From the NCBI GenBank assembly GCA_015058625.1, contig SVCA01000012.1:27724-91723 (forward strand): 64,000 bases of DNA. The letters run 5' to 3'. A model generated the notes under the pieces. That model had not been told where the DNA came from and ran no database searches. It was given only the letters and a program-made list of their open reading frames with translations. Of this stretch, positions 17,606-26,159 are shown one piece after another. The position numbers were made by a program, and so were the translations under genes. Source of the DNA: Pseudoselenomonas ruminantium. GTDB taxonomy: Bacteria > Bacillota > Negativicutes > Selenomonadales > Selenomonadaceae. The stretch's first letter is position 1, and every line of letters begins with the position of its first letter.

Positions 17606-18241
17606 CTGCAGCAATGCAGCAACTGTAAAAAAAGGACCATACGCAAAAGTATCGGTCTTTTTTTTATGCGCAAATTTCATGAGCAGGAATGCACCAATGC
17701 CACCGGCAATCAATCCCATGACAATGACATCGAGAAGCTGGCTGCTGCCCAGCCACAGCCCCAAGGCGGCAATCAGTTTGATATCACCGCCGCCAATGCC
17801 CCCGCGGGTCAGGATGGCCAATACCAGGAACAGGATGCCGCCGCCCAATCCCGCAGCGAGATGGTCGAGTACGGGATAACCGTTAAGAATAGAGGAAAAA
17901 AGTCCTAATAGTGCAAAAGGGAGTAACATGACATCGAAAATAACCTCTTGCTCAAAGTCAGTAAAAGTAAAGAGGATAAGGAAATAGATGAAAAACAAGC
18001 TGAAAAAATGACTTAGGACTGTAGAACTAATATTTAGTAAATAGAAAGCCATAAGCATTCCAAGCACGCCAGGCAGATAACGCTTGCGGCTTTCGTGTTG
18101 GGCAAAAATCTTATGGGGAAAGCTGAGAATATTTTCTTTTGTGCGATAGAGTTTTGCAATCCAGTGATTGCCTGCGATAGCACCACTTACAGCACAAATA
18201 ACGGCTATGAATAGTTTTAGTATGAACAACATGAATCTCAC
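17591..18241 (-). CDS. tadV: Type IV (A24) prepilin peptidase of the tad locus
   Basis: Polytopic aspartyl protease of 216 residues that cleaves Flp-type prepilin leaders. The two catalytic aspartates sit in FTFTDFEQEVIFD and in GIGGGDIKLIAALG. About six hydrophobic segments are visible, and the N-terminal cytoplasmic methylation domain of the long PilD type is reduced, as in TadV/CpaA. It is divergent from cpaB and the main pilus operon, sharing the 283-base intergenic region. Its tail overlaps the exporter permease gene. Confidence 0.9.
   Translation of the reverse strand: MRFMLFILKLFIAVICAVSGAIAGNHWIAKLYRTKENILSFPHKIFAQHESRKRYLPGVLGMLMAFYLLNISSTVLSHFFSLFFIYFLILFTFTDFEQEVIFDVMLLPFALLGLFSSILNGYPVLDHLAAGLGGGILFLVLAILTRGGIGGGDIKLIAALGLWLGSSQLLDVIVMGLIAGGIGAFLLMKFAHKKKTDTFAYGPFFTVAALLQLFVS
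17618..17665 (+). terminator. Terminator of exporter operon inside the prepilin peptidase gene
   Basis: Imperfect hairpin with A-rich left and T-rich right arms: AAAAAAAGGACCATAC, loop GCAAAA, GTATCGGTCTTTTTTTT. It can stop transcripts leaving the permease gene. It lies wholly within the C-terminal coding part of the convergent gene on the minus strand. Confidence 0.6.
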
Positions 18242-18373
18242 CTCAAGCCTAGTTTACCGTTAATGGGCAAAAAAAGCAAATGCTAGGGACTTAAGTCTTA
18301 GTTTAGATATGGAAGGATTCATATGATTTATCACCTATTTTACTACAATTTACAAAAAATAACCGGGAAAGTG

Positions 18374-18402
18374 TTGACTTTTCCGATATAAAGGTGTTAT
18401 TC
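18374..18402 (+). promoter_or_regulatory. Predicted promoter of tad operon
   Basis: TTGACT (18374-18379), 17-base spacer, TTATTC (18397-18402), lying 123 bases ahead of cpaB. The -35 is strong and the -10 weak, which suits a regulated promoter. Confidence 0.55.
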
Positions 18403-18408
18403 TGTAAA

Positions 18409-18521
18409 CAATTCATTAGAAAGTGATTAGAGAAACTTTAAGGAAAGATTAAGGCGTTTGAGACTAAAAGCCTAGAAGCATATCTTAGAACGCCGAGGTA
18501 GTCGCATTTTAAGGATGGGAA
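18409..18521 (+). promoter_or_regulatory. Structured leader of tad operon, class unknown
   Basis: The ~115-base leader can form GGCGTT / AACGCC around a loop that contains GACTA, and GACTA can also pair with TAGTC just downstream, giving a possible pseudoknot. The downstream part TAGAA...CGAGGTA recurs in the pga leader. No known riboswitch class was recognised, so this is only a candidate regulatory RNA. Confidence 0.3.
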
Positions 18522-18524
18522 CAG

Positions 18525-19466
18525 ATGAAAAAGTGGTTGTTGGAAACAAGACTCACCTATAAGCAGTGGGTGTCACTGGCTGTATTTGTCAGTTGTCTGT
18601 TGGGATTGATGGTGTATATGTCATTATCCGGCACAGAAAGTTCTGCTCAGGATGGACCTAAGGTAGAGATGGTGAAGGTTGTAGTAGCCAAGCAGGATAT
18701 TCCAGAACGCACGATTATCAAGGATAATATGCTGAAAGTCGTGGATATGCCGGCTGATGTGGTACCTGCCGAAGTCGTGCGTGAAGTAGGCGAGATTACG
18801 GGCAGTCCCACGAGCGTTGCGATTCAGCAGGGTGATATTCTGACCACGAAAAAAGTTTATGCGGATGTTCGCATGGCTGGGTTTACCGGAACGATTCCTC
18901 CCAACTGCCGCGCGGTGTCTGTAGCAATTACTGATATTACCGGTGTTTCCGGCTTTGCAAAACCAGGCGATTATGTGGATGTAATGGTGGTTTCTGGAAC
19001 GAAGGAAAGCGGCCTGCGGGGCGAAATTCTCTTGCAGAATGTGCAGCTCCTGGCCATTAATAAGACGGGCGGCTCGGCGGCAGAAGTGGACGAGAAAAAA
19101 TCTGCCGACAGCAAGAAAGATGGCGATGAAGGTGCCATTAAGGGCAGCGGCGATGCTATGGCTACAGCAACGCTGGCCCTGCCGCTGGATGAGGCGCTCA
19201 AAGTAGCAACGGCTTCCCAGAAGGGAACGATTTATCTGGTGCTTCGTCCTGTAGCTCCCACGGATATTTTTACGATTAATACGGATTATGTGATTCCCGG
19301 TGAACGCAAGCTGGAAACGGCGCCGAAGGCTAGTGCGCCAAAACCAGCACCGGCTCCGGTACCAACGCCTGCTCCGGCAGCTGCCAGCGCGCAGCCTGCT
19401 AAGCCTGCAGCACAGAGTGGAAGTTTTACCATAATTCGTGGTACGAAGAATAACAGGGAGGACTAA
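18525..19466 (+). CDS. cpaB: Flp pilus assembly protein CpaB/RcpC
   Basis: Periplasmic, membrane-anchored component of 313 residues. A single transmembrane helix (about 15-35) is followed by an SAF domain (VVVAKQDIPERTIIKDNML) and a CpaB domain (GFAKPGDYVDVMVVSG). The C-terminal ~55 residues are rich in Pro and Ala, a likely flexible tail in the periplasm. It stabilises the secretin CpaC. First gene of the rightward tad operon; AAGGATGGG precedes the ATG. The following secretin gene starts two bases after its stop. Confidence 0.92.
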   Translation: MKKWLLETRLTYKQWVSLAVFVSCLLGLMVYMSLSGTESSAQDGPKVEMVKVVVAKQDIPERTIIKDNMLKVVDMPADVVPAEVVREVGEITGSPTSVAIQQGDILTTKKVYADVRMAGFTGTIPPNCRAVSVAITDITGVSGFAKPGDYVDVMVVSGTKESGLRGEILLQNVQLLAINKTGGSAAEVDEKKSADSKKDGDEGAIKGSGDAMATATLALPLDEALKVATASQKGTIYLVLRPVAPTDIFTINTDYVIPGERKLETAPKASAPKPAPAPVPTPAPAAASAQPAKPAAQSGSFTIIRGTKNNRED

Positions 19467-19467
19467 A

Positions 19468-20976
19468 TTGTATACAGGAACGAAAATCGCGCTGGGAATG
19501 GCAGCGGTGACTGCTATCATGGCACCGGCTCCGGCTTATGCCTATGCACAGCCTTTGTGGCTCGGGGTTAATCAGGCTTATTATTTGAGCACCAACAGCG
19601 CGATTACAAGAGTAGCTGTCGGCAACCCCAAGATTGCTGATGTGCAGGAATTGGGCAAGTTTGCCATCAATATCGTAGCGATAAAGCAGGGAACCACGAC
19701 GATAAACGTCTGGACGGCAAATGGAATGCGTCAGGATTTCACCGTCAGCGTAAATAATGAAGATAAAGGTTTGGCCGCAGCCATTGAACAGGCTATCAAT
19801 CTGCCGGGCGTGACCGTGCAGATGGTAAACAACAGAGTGCTTTTGCGCGGCACAGTCAATAATCAGTATGAAAAGGATTTAGCCTTCAAGGTTGCCTGCC
19901 TTTATGTGGGAGATGACCCCACGAATACCAAAAGTGATACGATGAATTTGGGCAAAAGCGGTTCGAGTACGGTTACGACGTCAGTAACGACAGAGGAGCA
20001 GAGAGACAGCAGTGCGCGGGTTATTAACCTTCTGGATATGGAGAATCCTGACCAAATAAATATGGAAGCCCTGGTTATCGAGATTAACTCCGATGAGGCA
20101 AAGAAATTAGGGATAACCTATTCGTCGCAGACGACGGACGGCAGTACGACGGGAGGCATAACGCTGAATGAACCGGGAACTTTCTACGCAGGTGAAAGTT
20201 TTGGTGCTCAGCGCTCCAAGGGAAGCCATTGGTATAACCGGAACTGGCTTTATACGCATTTTTCCAAGATTAATGCCCAGCTTAAACTGCTCGTGGAGCA
20301 GGGCAAGGCTCGTGTAGTTTCCCGCCCCAATATCACGACCATGAGTGGCAAGTCTGCCGGTATTCTGGTAGGCGGTCAGATTCCTTATCCGGTAGCCTCC
20401 TCTTCGAGCAACAATATTACGGTGGAATACAAACCCTATGGTATTTCCTTGAATCTTATCAATCCCACGGTGGATAGGCAGGGAAACATTACCGCGAAAA
20501 TCAATGCGGAAGTCAGCCGTTTGGATTGGACAAACAGCGTTTCAGCCAACGGCTATAATATGCCGGGATTGTCTACGCGTTCCGCTCAGACCGTTGTGAA
20601 TATTCCTTCGGGCATGACCATGGCTATCGGCGGCCTGTTGAATTCTGAGGATAGCAAAATTGTACAGAAGGTGCCTTTGTTAGGCGATATTCCCATCTTG
20701 GGTGAGTTGTTCAAATACCATAATGACAGCCGTCAGAAATCAGAAATCATGATTCTGTTGACACCGCGGGTGGTTAATGAACGCACGGAAGTAAAGATGT
20801 CGGATAAGATGGCGGATTACTTCAACGACAACCGCCGTGAAGTGCGGGATATGCAGAGTGTGGATGTGAACGGCCCCATTCCGGAGAAGCCGGACAAGAA
20901 GAAAAAGGCTGCGGTTCAGGATGAAACCAGTCCCTTAGATAATATCATGCCGGTAGGTGCTAGTCAGGGGAATTAA
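19468..20976 (+). CDS. cpaC: Flp pilus outer membrane secretin CpaC/RcpA
   Basis: Type II/IV secretin of 502 residues forming the outer membrane gate of the Flp pilus. The start is a TTG at 19468, placed six bases behind GGGAGG and followed by a signal peptide ending APAYA; the longer GTG-started frame overlaps cpaB and lacks support. The N-terminal pilus secretin domain includes YYLSTNSAITRVAVGNPKIADV, followed by a BON-like region and the C-terminal secretin domain with SRPNITTMSGKSAGILVGG and VPLLGDIPILGELF. The C-terminal ~45 residues are charged. An outer membrane secretin again indicates a diderm cell. Confidence 0.94.
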   Translation: MYTGTKIALGMAAVTAIMAPAPAYAYAQPLWLGVNQAYYLSTNSAITRVAVGNPKIADVQELGKFAINIVAIKQGTTTINVWTANGMRQDFTVSVNNEDKGLAAAIEQAINLPGVTVQMVNNRVLLRGTVNNQYEKDLAFKVACLYVGDDPTNTKSDTMNLGKSGSSTVTTSVTTEEQRDSSARVINLLDMENPDQINMEALVIEINSDEAKKLGITYSSQTTDGSTTGGITLNEPGTFYAGESFGAQRSKGSHWYNRNWLYTHFSKINAQLKLLVEQGKARVVSRPNITTMSGKSAGILVGGQIPYPVASSSSNNITVEYKPYGISLNLINPTVDRQGNITAKINAEVSRLDWTNSVSANGYNMPGLSTRSAQTVVNIPSGMTMAIGGLLNSEDSKIVQKVPLLGDIPILGELFKYHNDSRQKSEIMILLTPRVVNERTEVKMSDKMADYFNDNRREVRDMQSVDVNGPIPEKPDKKKKAAVQDETSPLDNIMPVGASQGN

Positions 20977-20993
20977 GGAGACTTCGAGAAATT

Positions 20994-21821
20994 ATGGGGG
21001 AATTTACACAGGAAATCAATGGTGTGGTCATCACCTTTTTCAGCACCGCTTCGGCGGTGGGCAAGACCCTTATCAGTACGAATATGGCTTCGGAGCTGGC
21101 CCGTCAGGGGAAGAAAATCTGTCTGGTGGACTTTGACCTGCAGTTCGGGGATGTGAGCAATTATTTGCAGCTCATGCCCCAGCGTACGGTTTACGATTTG
21201 CAGCAAGCCATGACTTTGCAGGGAAATACTGTGCGGGCGGAGGAATATCTGACACCTTACGAATACAACAATGTGGTGTTCTATGTACTGCCGGCGCCCC
21301 AGCGCTTGGAAGAAGCCTACAATATCGATGTGGATAAGGCGATTACCATGATTCGCAAGCTGCAGAAAGTCTTTGACTATGTGCTGGTGGATACCACTTC
21401 CATGTTCAGTCAGCTCAATCTGGCATTGCTCGATTTGTCCACTATTGTCAGCTTTTTGGGCATTGTGGATTTCATTCCTACCATTAAAAATATGAAAATC
21501 GGTGCGGAGACGCTGAAAAAGCTCAACTACGACAAGAATAAGATTCGCTTGATTTTGAACCGTAGCAATGCCAAGACGCGTATCAGCATTGATGATGTGG
21601 AAAATTTGCTGGGAGAACCTTTTTACCATATCCTGCCGAATGATTTTCAGGCGGCCAGCCGTTCCATCAAGGAGGGAATTCCGCTGGTTCTTCGTTCCAG
21701 CGGCAGTGAATTGGGCGAAGCCCTGCGGGACTTGGTAGCCCGCTATACCAATCGCGTTTATGACGATGATGTAGTGGATGAAGATGTGCCGGAATCCTGG
21801 CTGGCCAGGATTTTCAGCTGA
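20994..21821 (+). CDS. tadZ: TadZ/CpaE-like ParA-family ATPase without receiver domain
   Basis: Protein of 275 residues with a MinD/ParA fold. The Walker A is deviant (FSTASAVGKTLISTNMA instead of KGGVGKT), keeping the GKT core. DFDLQFGDVSNYLQL and DYVLVDTTSMFS give the A' and B motifs, the latter with Thr in place of the usual Pro. The N-terminal receiver-like domain of CpaE is absent. It probably helps place the pilus machine at the pole or site of assembly. A second, longer homologue follows 13 bases later, so the two may form heterodimers or act in sequence. Confidence 0.88.
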   Translation: MGEFTQEINGVVITFFSTASAVGKTLISTNMASELARQGKKICLVDFDLQFGDVSNYLQLMPQRTVYDLQQAMTLQGNTVRAEEYLTPYEYNNVVFYVLPAPQRLEEAYNIDVDKAITMIRKLQKVFDYVLVDTTSMFSQLNLALLDLSTIVSFLGIVDFIPTIKNMKIGAETLKKLNYDKNKIRLILNRSNAKTRISIDDVENLLGEPFYHILPNDFQAASRSIKEGIPLVLRSSGSELGEALRDLVARYTNRVYDDDVVDEDVPESWLARIFS

Positions 21822-21834
21822 AAGGAGATACGCC

Positions 21835-22965
21835 ATGGATTACCGCGTACTGCTGGCGGAGTCGGACAGACTGATGCTGGAGCGGCTCGGTCAGGTGGTA
21901 AATGATACGCCGAATTTTACGTTGGCGGCAAAATTCCAAAATGTCAGTGATGCCTTAGGGCAGGGGGCAGTGTTCAACCCTAACCTGATATTGCTGGATA
22001 TTGAACAGCCCGGAGGCATGGGGCTTATTGACGAGTTCAAGAAGGCCTATCCCGGCGCGGCCATCCTCTGCATGGGGGAAAAGTGGCAGGCGGAAAATGC
22101 CAGCCATAGCATCAAGGCTGGCGCCAAGGGCTATATCATCAAGCCGTTCACCGGCATGGAATTGCAGGAAACCGTGGAGACATTTTCGCGGCTGGGCAGT
22201 GAAGCCGGTGCAGAAACCTTGGTATTTTTCAGTCCCAAGGGCAAGAGCGGCAAGACTACGCTCATTGCCAATCTGGCCATGGCGCTGGCGCGCAAAACGC
22301 GGGAGCCGGTGGGCATTATCGATGCGGATTTGCAGTTTGGTGATATGGCCGTGTTCTTCAATCTCGCGCCCCAAACCACGATTGTGGAAGCGGTGCGGGA
22401 TGCTAAGTTCCTGTCTCCGGCGTCGCTCAGCTCTTACTTTATGCCAGTGGCGCCCAATGTCAGTGTGCTTTGCGGCACACCATCGCCGAACATGATTGAT
22501 AAGGTGGAGATTGACAAGCTGGAAAACCTTATCGCCATGAGCCGCAGCCTGTTCCGCTACATTCTCATTGATGTACCGGCAGGATTTAATCCGACTTCCA
22601 TTGCGGCGGCGGAAAGTTCCACGACCACTTTTCTGGTCAGCATGATAAACGGCGCTTACGAAATTGACCATATGAAGCGGGCATTGGATGTGTTCCGGGA
22701 TTGGGAAGATATGGAGGACAGGGCCAAGGTAATCTTTACCCGTGTGGAACCCTGCGACTCTCGTTCCAAACTGGAGCTTTCGCAAAAATTGGGTTATCCC
22801 GTTACGGAGATCATTCCCAATGAATATACAATAGTTTCCGATGCCGCCGACAAGGGCAAGATGGCTACGGATATCCGTCCGGACAGTCACTTGGCGCGGC
22901 AGGTAGACCGGCTGGCCGATAATATCGTCGGCAGACAGCATCGCATAAGGTGGGCTGCTGTATGA
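21835..22965 (+). CDS. cpaE: CpaE/TadZ with pseudo-receiver and ParA-like ATPase domains
   Basis: Protein of 376 residues. Residues 1-120 form a response-regulator-like domain (LLAESDRLMLERLG, LILLDIEQPGGMG, GAKGYIIKPF); the phospho-acceptor Asp is kept in LLDIE. Residues 125-370 are a ParA-like ATPase with SPKGKSGKTTLIANLA, DADLQFGDMA and LIDVPAGFN. It localises the tad apparatus. The ATG at 21835 with AAAGGAG is preferred over an upstream frame that overlaps the previous gene. The next gene starts in its stop (ATGA). Confidence 0.92.
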   Translation: MDYRVLLAESDRLMLERLGQVVNDTPNFTLAAKFQNVSDALGQGAVFNPNLILLDIEQPGGMGLIDEFKKAYPGAAILCMGEKWQAENASHSIKAGAKGYIIKPFTGMELQETVETFSRLGSEAGAETLVFFSPKGKSGKTTLIANLAMALARKTREPVGIIDADLQFGDMAVFFNLAPQTTIVEAVRDAKFLSPASLSSYFMPVAPNVSVLCGTPSPNMIDKVEIDKLENLIAMSRSLFRYILIDVPAGFNPTSIAAAESSTTTFLVSMINGAYEIDHMKRALDVFRDWEDMEDRAKVIFTRVEPCDSRSKLELSQKLGYPVTEIIPNEYTIVSDAADKGKMATDIRPDSHLARQVDRLADNIVGRQHRIRWAAV

Positions 22966-23942
22966 GAATTGCGTTAGCTTTGACGGTGACCCTGCTGACC
23001 TTTGCCCTGCTAATGATGCTTATCCGCATCAAGATGCGGCAGCATAAAGATTTGGTCAATCGCATGGAATACTTTTCCGGCACGGCGGTACGCCTGCGTC
23101 AGCAGGAACTGCGCGGCGTGCGCACCGCTGTGGTGGCTAAGGACAGATTCCGTGAGTTCGTGCGGCGGGCGGGGCTTTTCGTCCAACGCCTCCAACATCG
23201 CGGCAACAGCATGGACTTCAAAATGCAGCAGGCGGACTGGCCGCTCTTAGGTTCTGAATTTGAAGTAATGCTGGCCATCTTTGGCGCTATCTGTGCTGTG
23301 ATTGCTCTGGCCGCGACCTTGGAACCGCTGATGGCCTTGCTGGCCTTCGCGGGCGGCGTGCTGGCAGGTTTACTGTTTTTGAATATCTACATCAAACGGC
23401 GGCAAAAAGCCTTCACCACTCAGCTGGGCGACATGCTTACCATGGTGGCCAATGCCCTGCGGGCAGGCTTTAGCTTTATGCAGGCCTTTGAACTGATTGC
23501 CCGGGAGATGGATGCTCCCATCGGGCGGGAAGTACAGAAGGTTGTAAATGAAGTAAACTTAGGTGCTACTTTGGAAACCGCCTTTGAAAATATGCAAAAG
23601 CGTGTAGATAGCCCTGACTTTGAATTAGTCGTAACGGCGGTTCTTATTCAGCGGCAGGTGGGTGGTAACTTGGCACAGATTTTGGATACTATCAGCGAGA
23701 CGATTCAGGAACGAATTCGTATGCGGCGGGAAGTTATGGCATTGACCGCACAAGGGAGAATGTCAGGCATTGTTTTGGGTATTTTGCCCATTGCTTTGGG
23801 AGCTTTTCTGGCAACCGTAAGCCCTGAGTATATGCGTCCGCTTTTCGAAGAACCTATGGGAAGAATGGCTATTGTCATAGCCATTATAATGGAAATCATC
23901 GGTTTTGTGGTTATCCGCAAGATTGTTGATATAAAAGTCTAA
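22962..23942 (+). CDS. tadB: Tad pilus inner membrane protein TadB
   Basis: Platform protein of 326 residues of the GspF/TadB family. A first transmembrane helix lies at about 3-23, a pair at about 100-145 and two more at the C-terminus. The cytoplasmic type II secretion F domain carries LGDMLTMVANALRAGFSFMQAFELIA and QVGGNLAQILDTISETIQER in sequence (residues about 165-265). ATGA start overlap with cpaE shows coupling. Normally next to tadC; here flp, tadE and cpaF stand between them. Confidence 0.92.
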   Translation: MRIALALTVTLLTFALLMMLIRIKMRQHKDLVNRMEYFSGTAVRLRQQELRGVRTAVVAKDRFREFVRRAGLFVQRLQHRGNSMDFKMQQADWPLLGSEFEVMLAIFGAICAVIALAATLEPLMALLAFAGGVLAGLLFLNIYIKRRQKAFTTQLGDMLTMVANALRAGFSFMQAFELIAREMDAPIGREVQKVVNEVNLGATLETAFENMQKRVDSPDFELVVTAVLIQRQVGGNLAQILDTISETIQERIRMRREVMALTAQGRMSGIVLGILPIALGAFLATVSPEYMRPLFEEPMGRMAIVIAIIMEIIGFVVIRKIVDIKV

Positions 23943-23943
23943 G

Positions 23944-23970
23944 TATGTAAATCCTTGGGGATTTTACATA
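23944..23970 (+). terminator. Hairpin ahead of flp, possible attenuator or mRNA stabiliser
   Basis: TATGTAAATCC and GGATTTTACATA flank a TTGG-type loop, with an A/T-rich stretch and seven T about 14 bases behind. It could partly stop readthrough from tadB or protect the 5' end of a processed, abundant flp transcript. No separate promoter was identified. Confidence 0.45.
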
Positions 23971-24006
23971 AATAATTATTTTTTTCTATTTAGGGAGGAT
24001 TTTAGA

Positions 24007-24207
24007 ATGAAGGAAATCATCGAGTATCTGAAGGCACGTTACCTCAATGAAAAGGCACAGGGCATGGTGGAATATGCACTGATTGTTGCTTTTATTGTGG
24101 GTGTAGCAGCTATTGTATTTGGTGCAAATTCAACAGATGATGGTAGCTTTACTGCAGCTGTAAAGGGCGGTTTCAAAAAGGCTTCAGATGCGATTAGCAA
24201 AATCTAA
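24007..24207 (+). CDS. flp: Flp-type prepilin, major pilus subunit
   Basis: Small pilin of 66 residues. A 19-residue basic leader ends in Gly, and processing after AQG before MVEYALIVAF fits Flp prepilins, which have Glu at +5-like position followed by Tyr. A hydrophobic helix (VEYALIVAFIVGVAAIVFGA) follows and the tail is short and polar. It should be cleaved by the prepilin peptidase encoded at 17591-18241 and assembled by CpaF, TadB and TadC. It has a strong GGGAGGA binding site and sits between two hairpin/AT-rich gaps, consistent with high expression. Confidence 0.93.
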   Translation: MKEIIEYLKARYLNEKAQGMVEYALIVAFIVGVAAIVFGANSTDDGSFTAAVKGGFKKASDAISKI

Positions 24208-24246
24208 TAATTGTTAGGTAGTATTAAATAAAGGAGGATGACGGAA

Positions 24247-24729
24247 ATGAAATTAATGCAGAAAGGTCAAAGCATGGTGGAGTTTGCCGTCATCTTTCCT
24301 TTTTTTATGTTTTTGATTATGTCGCTAACTTATTTTGGGTTGGCTTTTGCAGATTATCTACAGCTTAACAATATTGCTAGAAGCAGTGCCAGAGAGGCAC
24401 TTAATTATACCAATATAACAGAAGCGGATGCTAAGAGTAAAGATGATAAGACCTTAAACAAATCCTTACAAAAGAATTACAACAAGATAATAGAAAAATA
24501 CAGTAAACAAAAATTGATTTCTGATATGTATAATTGGGGGGATAAATCCAGCCAATTTGATATAACCTATAAGAATGAAAATGTAACTGTGACGATTAAA
24601 GCACCGTTGAAAAAAGATACTAATTCTTTGCCTGCGATTATGGACAGGTTAGCGAATAGTAATGTCAGTGACAGCGGAACTTTTGATATAAATATTAAAT
24701 ACACAATGTATAGTGGAACAACGAAGTAA
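24247..24729 (+). CDS. tadE: TadE-like pseudopilin
   Basis: Minor pilin-like protein of 160 residues. The N-terminus KGQSMVEFAVIFPFFMFLIM is a TadE motif with Gly before the processing point and Glu-Phe after it. The remainder is hydrophilic and Lys/Asn rich. The start at 24247 is chosen because GGAGG at 24233-24237 touches the upstream ATG at 24238 but is nine bases from this one. The coding sequence is clearly more AT-rich than the ATPase genes nearby, which suggests fast divergence or separate origin of the surface-exposed parts. Confidence 0.85.
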   Translation: MKLMQKGQSMVEFAVIFPFFMFLIMSLTYFGLAFADYLQLNNIARSSAREALNYTNITEADAKSKDDKTLNKSLQKNYNKIIEKYSKQKLISDMYNWGDKSSQFDITYKNENVTVTIKAPLKKDTNSLPAIMDRLANSNVSDSGTFDINIKYTMYSGTTK

Positions 24730-24749
24730 TAAATAGGAGTGAGTATACG

Positions 24750-26159
24750 ATGTCATTATTGGCTCGTCTGGGACGGATTGATGGGAAGAATAAACAGATA
24801 AAGATATTTGCTTCCCATGATGAAAGCCAGGATACTGTAGAAGAAAGTTCCTATCAGGCAATTAAACATCGTATTCATCAGCTGATTGTGGATGATATGA
24901 CCCCGGAGGAGCAACGGATACTATCTGCTGCGAATCATGATTCACGTCAGATTGAAGCGGTTATTTATAAATATTGCCAGCAGGTTATTGAAAACGAGCC
25001 GTATGCTGTGCCACGTGGATATATTCCCCAGCTGGTAGCAGATATCCGTGACGAGATGCTGGGTTTAGGCCCCATTCAGTCTCTGCTGAACGACGATTCC
25101 ATTACGGAAGTAATGGTGAATGGCCCGCATAAGGTATTTGTAGAGCGCTTGGGCAAATTGGAATTGACCGATGTGAAATTCCATGATAATGCTCATTTAT
25201 TAAATATCATTGAACGTATTTTGACTCCGCTTGGACGCCGGATTGACGAGTCATCTCCGTTGGTGGATGCCCGTTTAGAGGATGGTTCTCGTGTGAACAT
25301 CATCATCCCGCCGCTGTCCTTGGTGGGGCCAGCGGTTACCATTCGTAAATTCTCCAAGAAGCCATTGACCGTGGAGAATTTGATTTCTTTTGGGACTATT
25401 GATGAAAAGATGGCAAAGTTTTTGCAAGCCTGTGTCAAGGCGCGGGTTAATATCTTAGTGTCCGGCGGTACTGGTTCAGGTAAGACCACGACATTGAATG
25501 TCGTTTCTTCCTTTATTCCCCAGCGGGAACGTATTGTTACTATCGAAGATGCGGCAGAATTGCGTCTGCAGCAGGAAAATGTGGTGACTTTGGAATCCCG
25601 CCCGGCAAATATCGAGGGCAAAGGGCAGATTTCTATCCGTGATTTGGTGCGCAATGCGCTGCGTATGCGCCCGGACAGAATTATCGTGGGCGAGGTACGC
25701 TCCGGCGAGGCACTTGATATGTTGCAGGCTATGAATACAGGCCATGATGGTTCATTGACTACGGCACATGCCAATAGTCCCCGTGATGCGTTGTCACGTT
25801 TGGAAACCATGGTGCTGATGAGTGGCTTGGAACTGCCGGTAAGAGCTATCCGTGAGCAGATTTCCTCGGCTATTGACTTAATCGTTCATCAGTCTCGTCT
25901 CCGCGATGGCAGTCGTAAGATTACCCATATTACAGAAGTTCAGCACATGGAAGGTAATACCATTACTACGCAGGATATTTTCCGTTACGAACAGACGGGC
26001 TTTGATGATGTAGGCAAGGCAATCGGACATTTTGTGCCTACGGGGTTACAGCCCAGCTTTATGGACAAATTTGAACTCAATGGCGTGGAACTGCCGGAGA
26101 ACTTCTTTATGCCGGAGGGCAGAACAATGGAAGCATATAAAAGGAGTGCAATGAGATGA
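24750..26159 (+). CDS. cpaF: Tad pilus assembly ATPase CpaF/TadA
   Basis: Secretion ATPase of the VirB11/GspE class, 469 residues, driving pilus extension (and probably retraction). The N-terminal helical domain runs to about residue 95, followed by LGPIQSLLNDDSITEVMVNG. Walker A is SGGTGSGKTTTLN, the Asp box is ERIVTIEDAAEL, Walker B lies in DRIIVGEVRSGEALDML, and the His box is GHDGSLTTAHAN. Full length. AGGAGTG precedes the ATG. The tadC ATG overlaps its stop. Confidence 0.95.
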   Translation: MSLLARLGRIDGKNKQIKIFASHDESQDTVEESSYQAIKHRIHQLIVDDMTPEEQRILSAANHDSRQIEAVIYKYCQQVIENEPYAVPRGYIPQLVADIRDEMLGLGPIQSLLNDDSITEVMVNGPHKVFVERLGKLELTDVKFHDNAHLLNIIERILTPLGRRIDESSPLVDARLEDGSRVNIIIPPLSLVGPAVTIRKFSKKPLTVENLISFGTIDEKMAKFLQACVKARVNILVSGGTGSGKTTTLNVVSSFIPQRERIVTIEDAAELRLQQENVVTLESRPANIEGKGQISIRDLVRNALRMRPDRIIVGEVRSGEALDMLQAMNTGHDGSLTTAHANSPRDALSRLETMVLMSGLELPVRAIREQISSAIDLIVHQSRLRDGSRKITHITEVQHMEGNTITTQDIFRYEQTGFDDVGKAIGHFVPTGLQPSFMDKFELNGVELPENFFMPEGRTMEAYKRSAMR

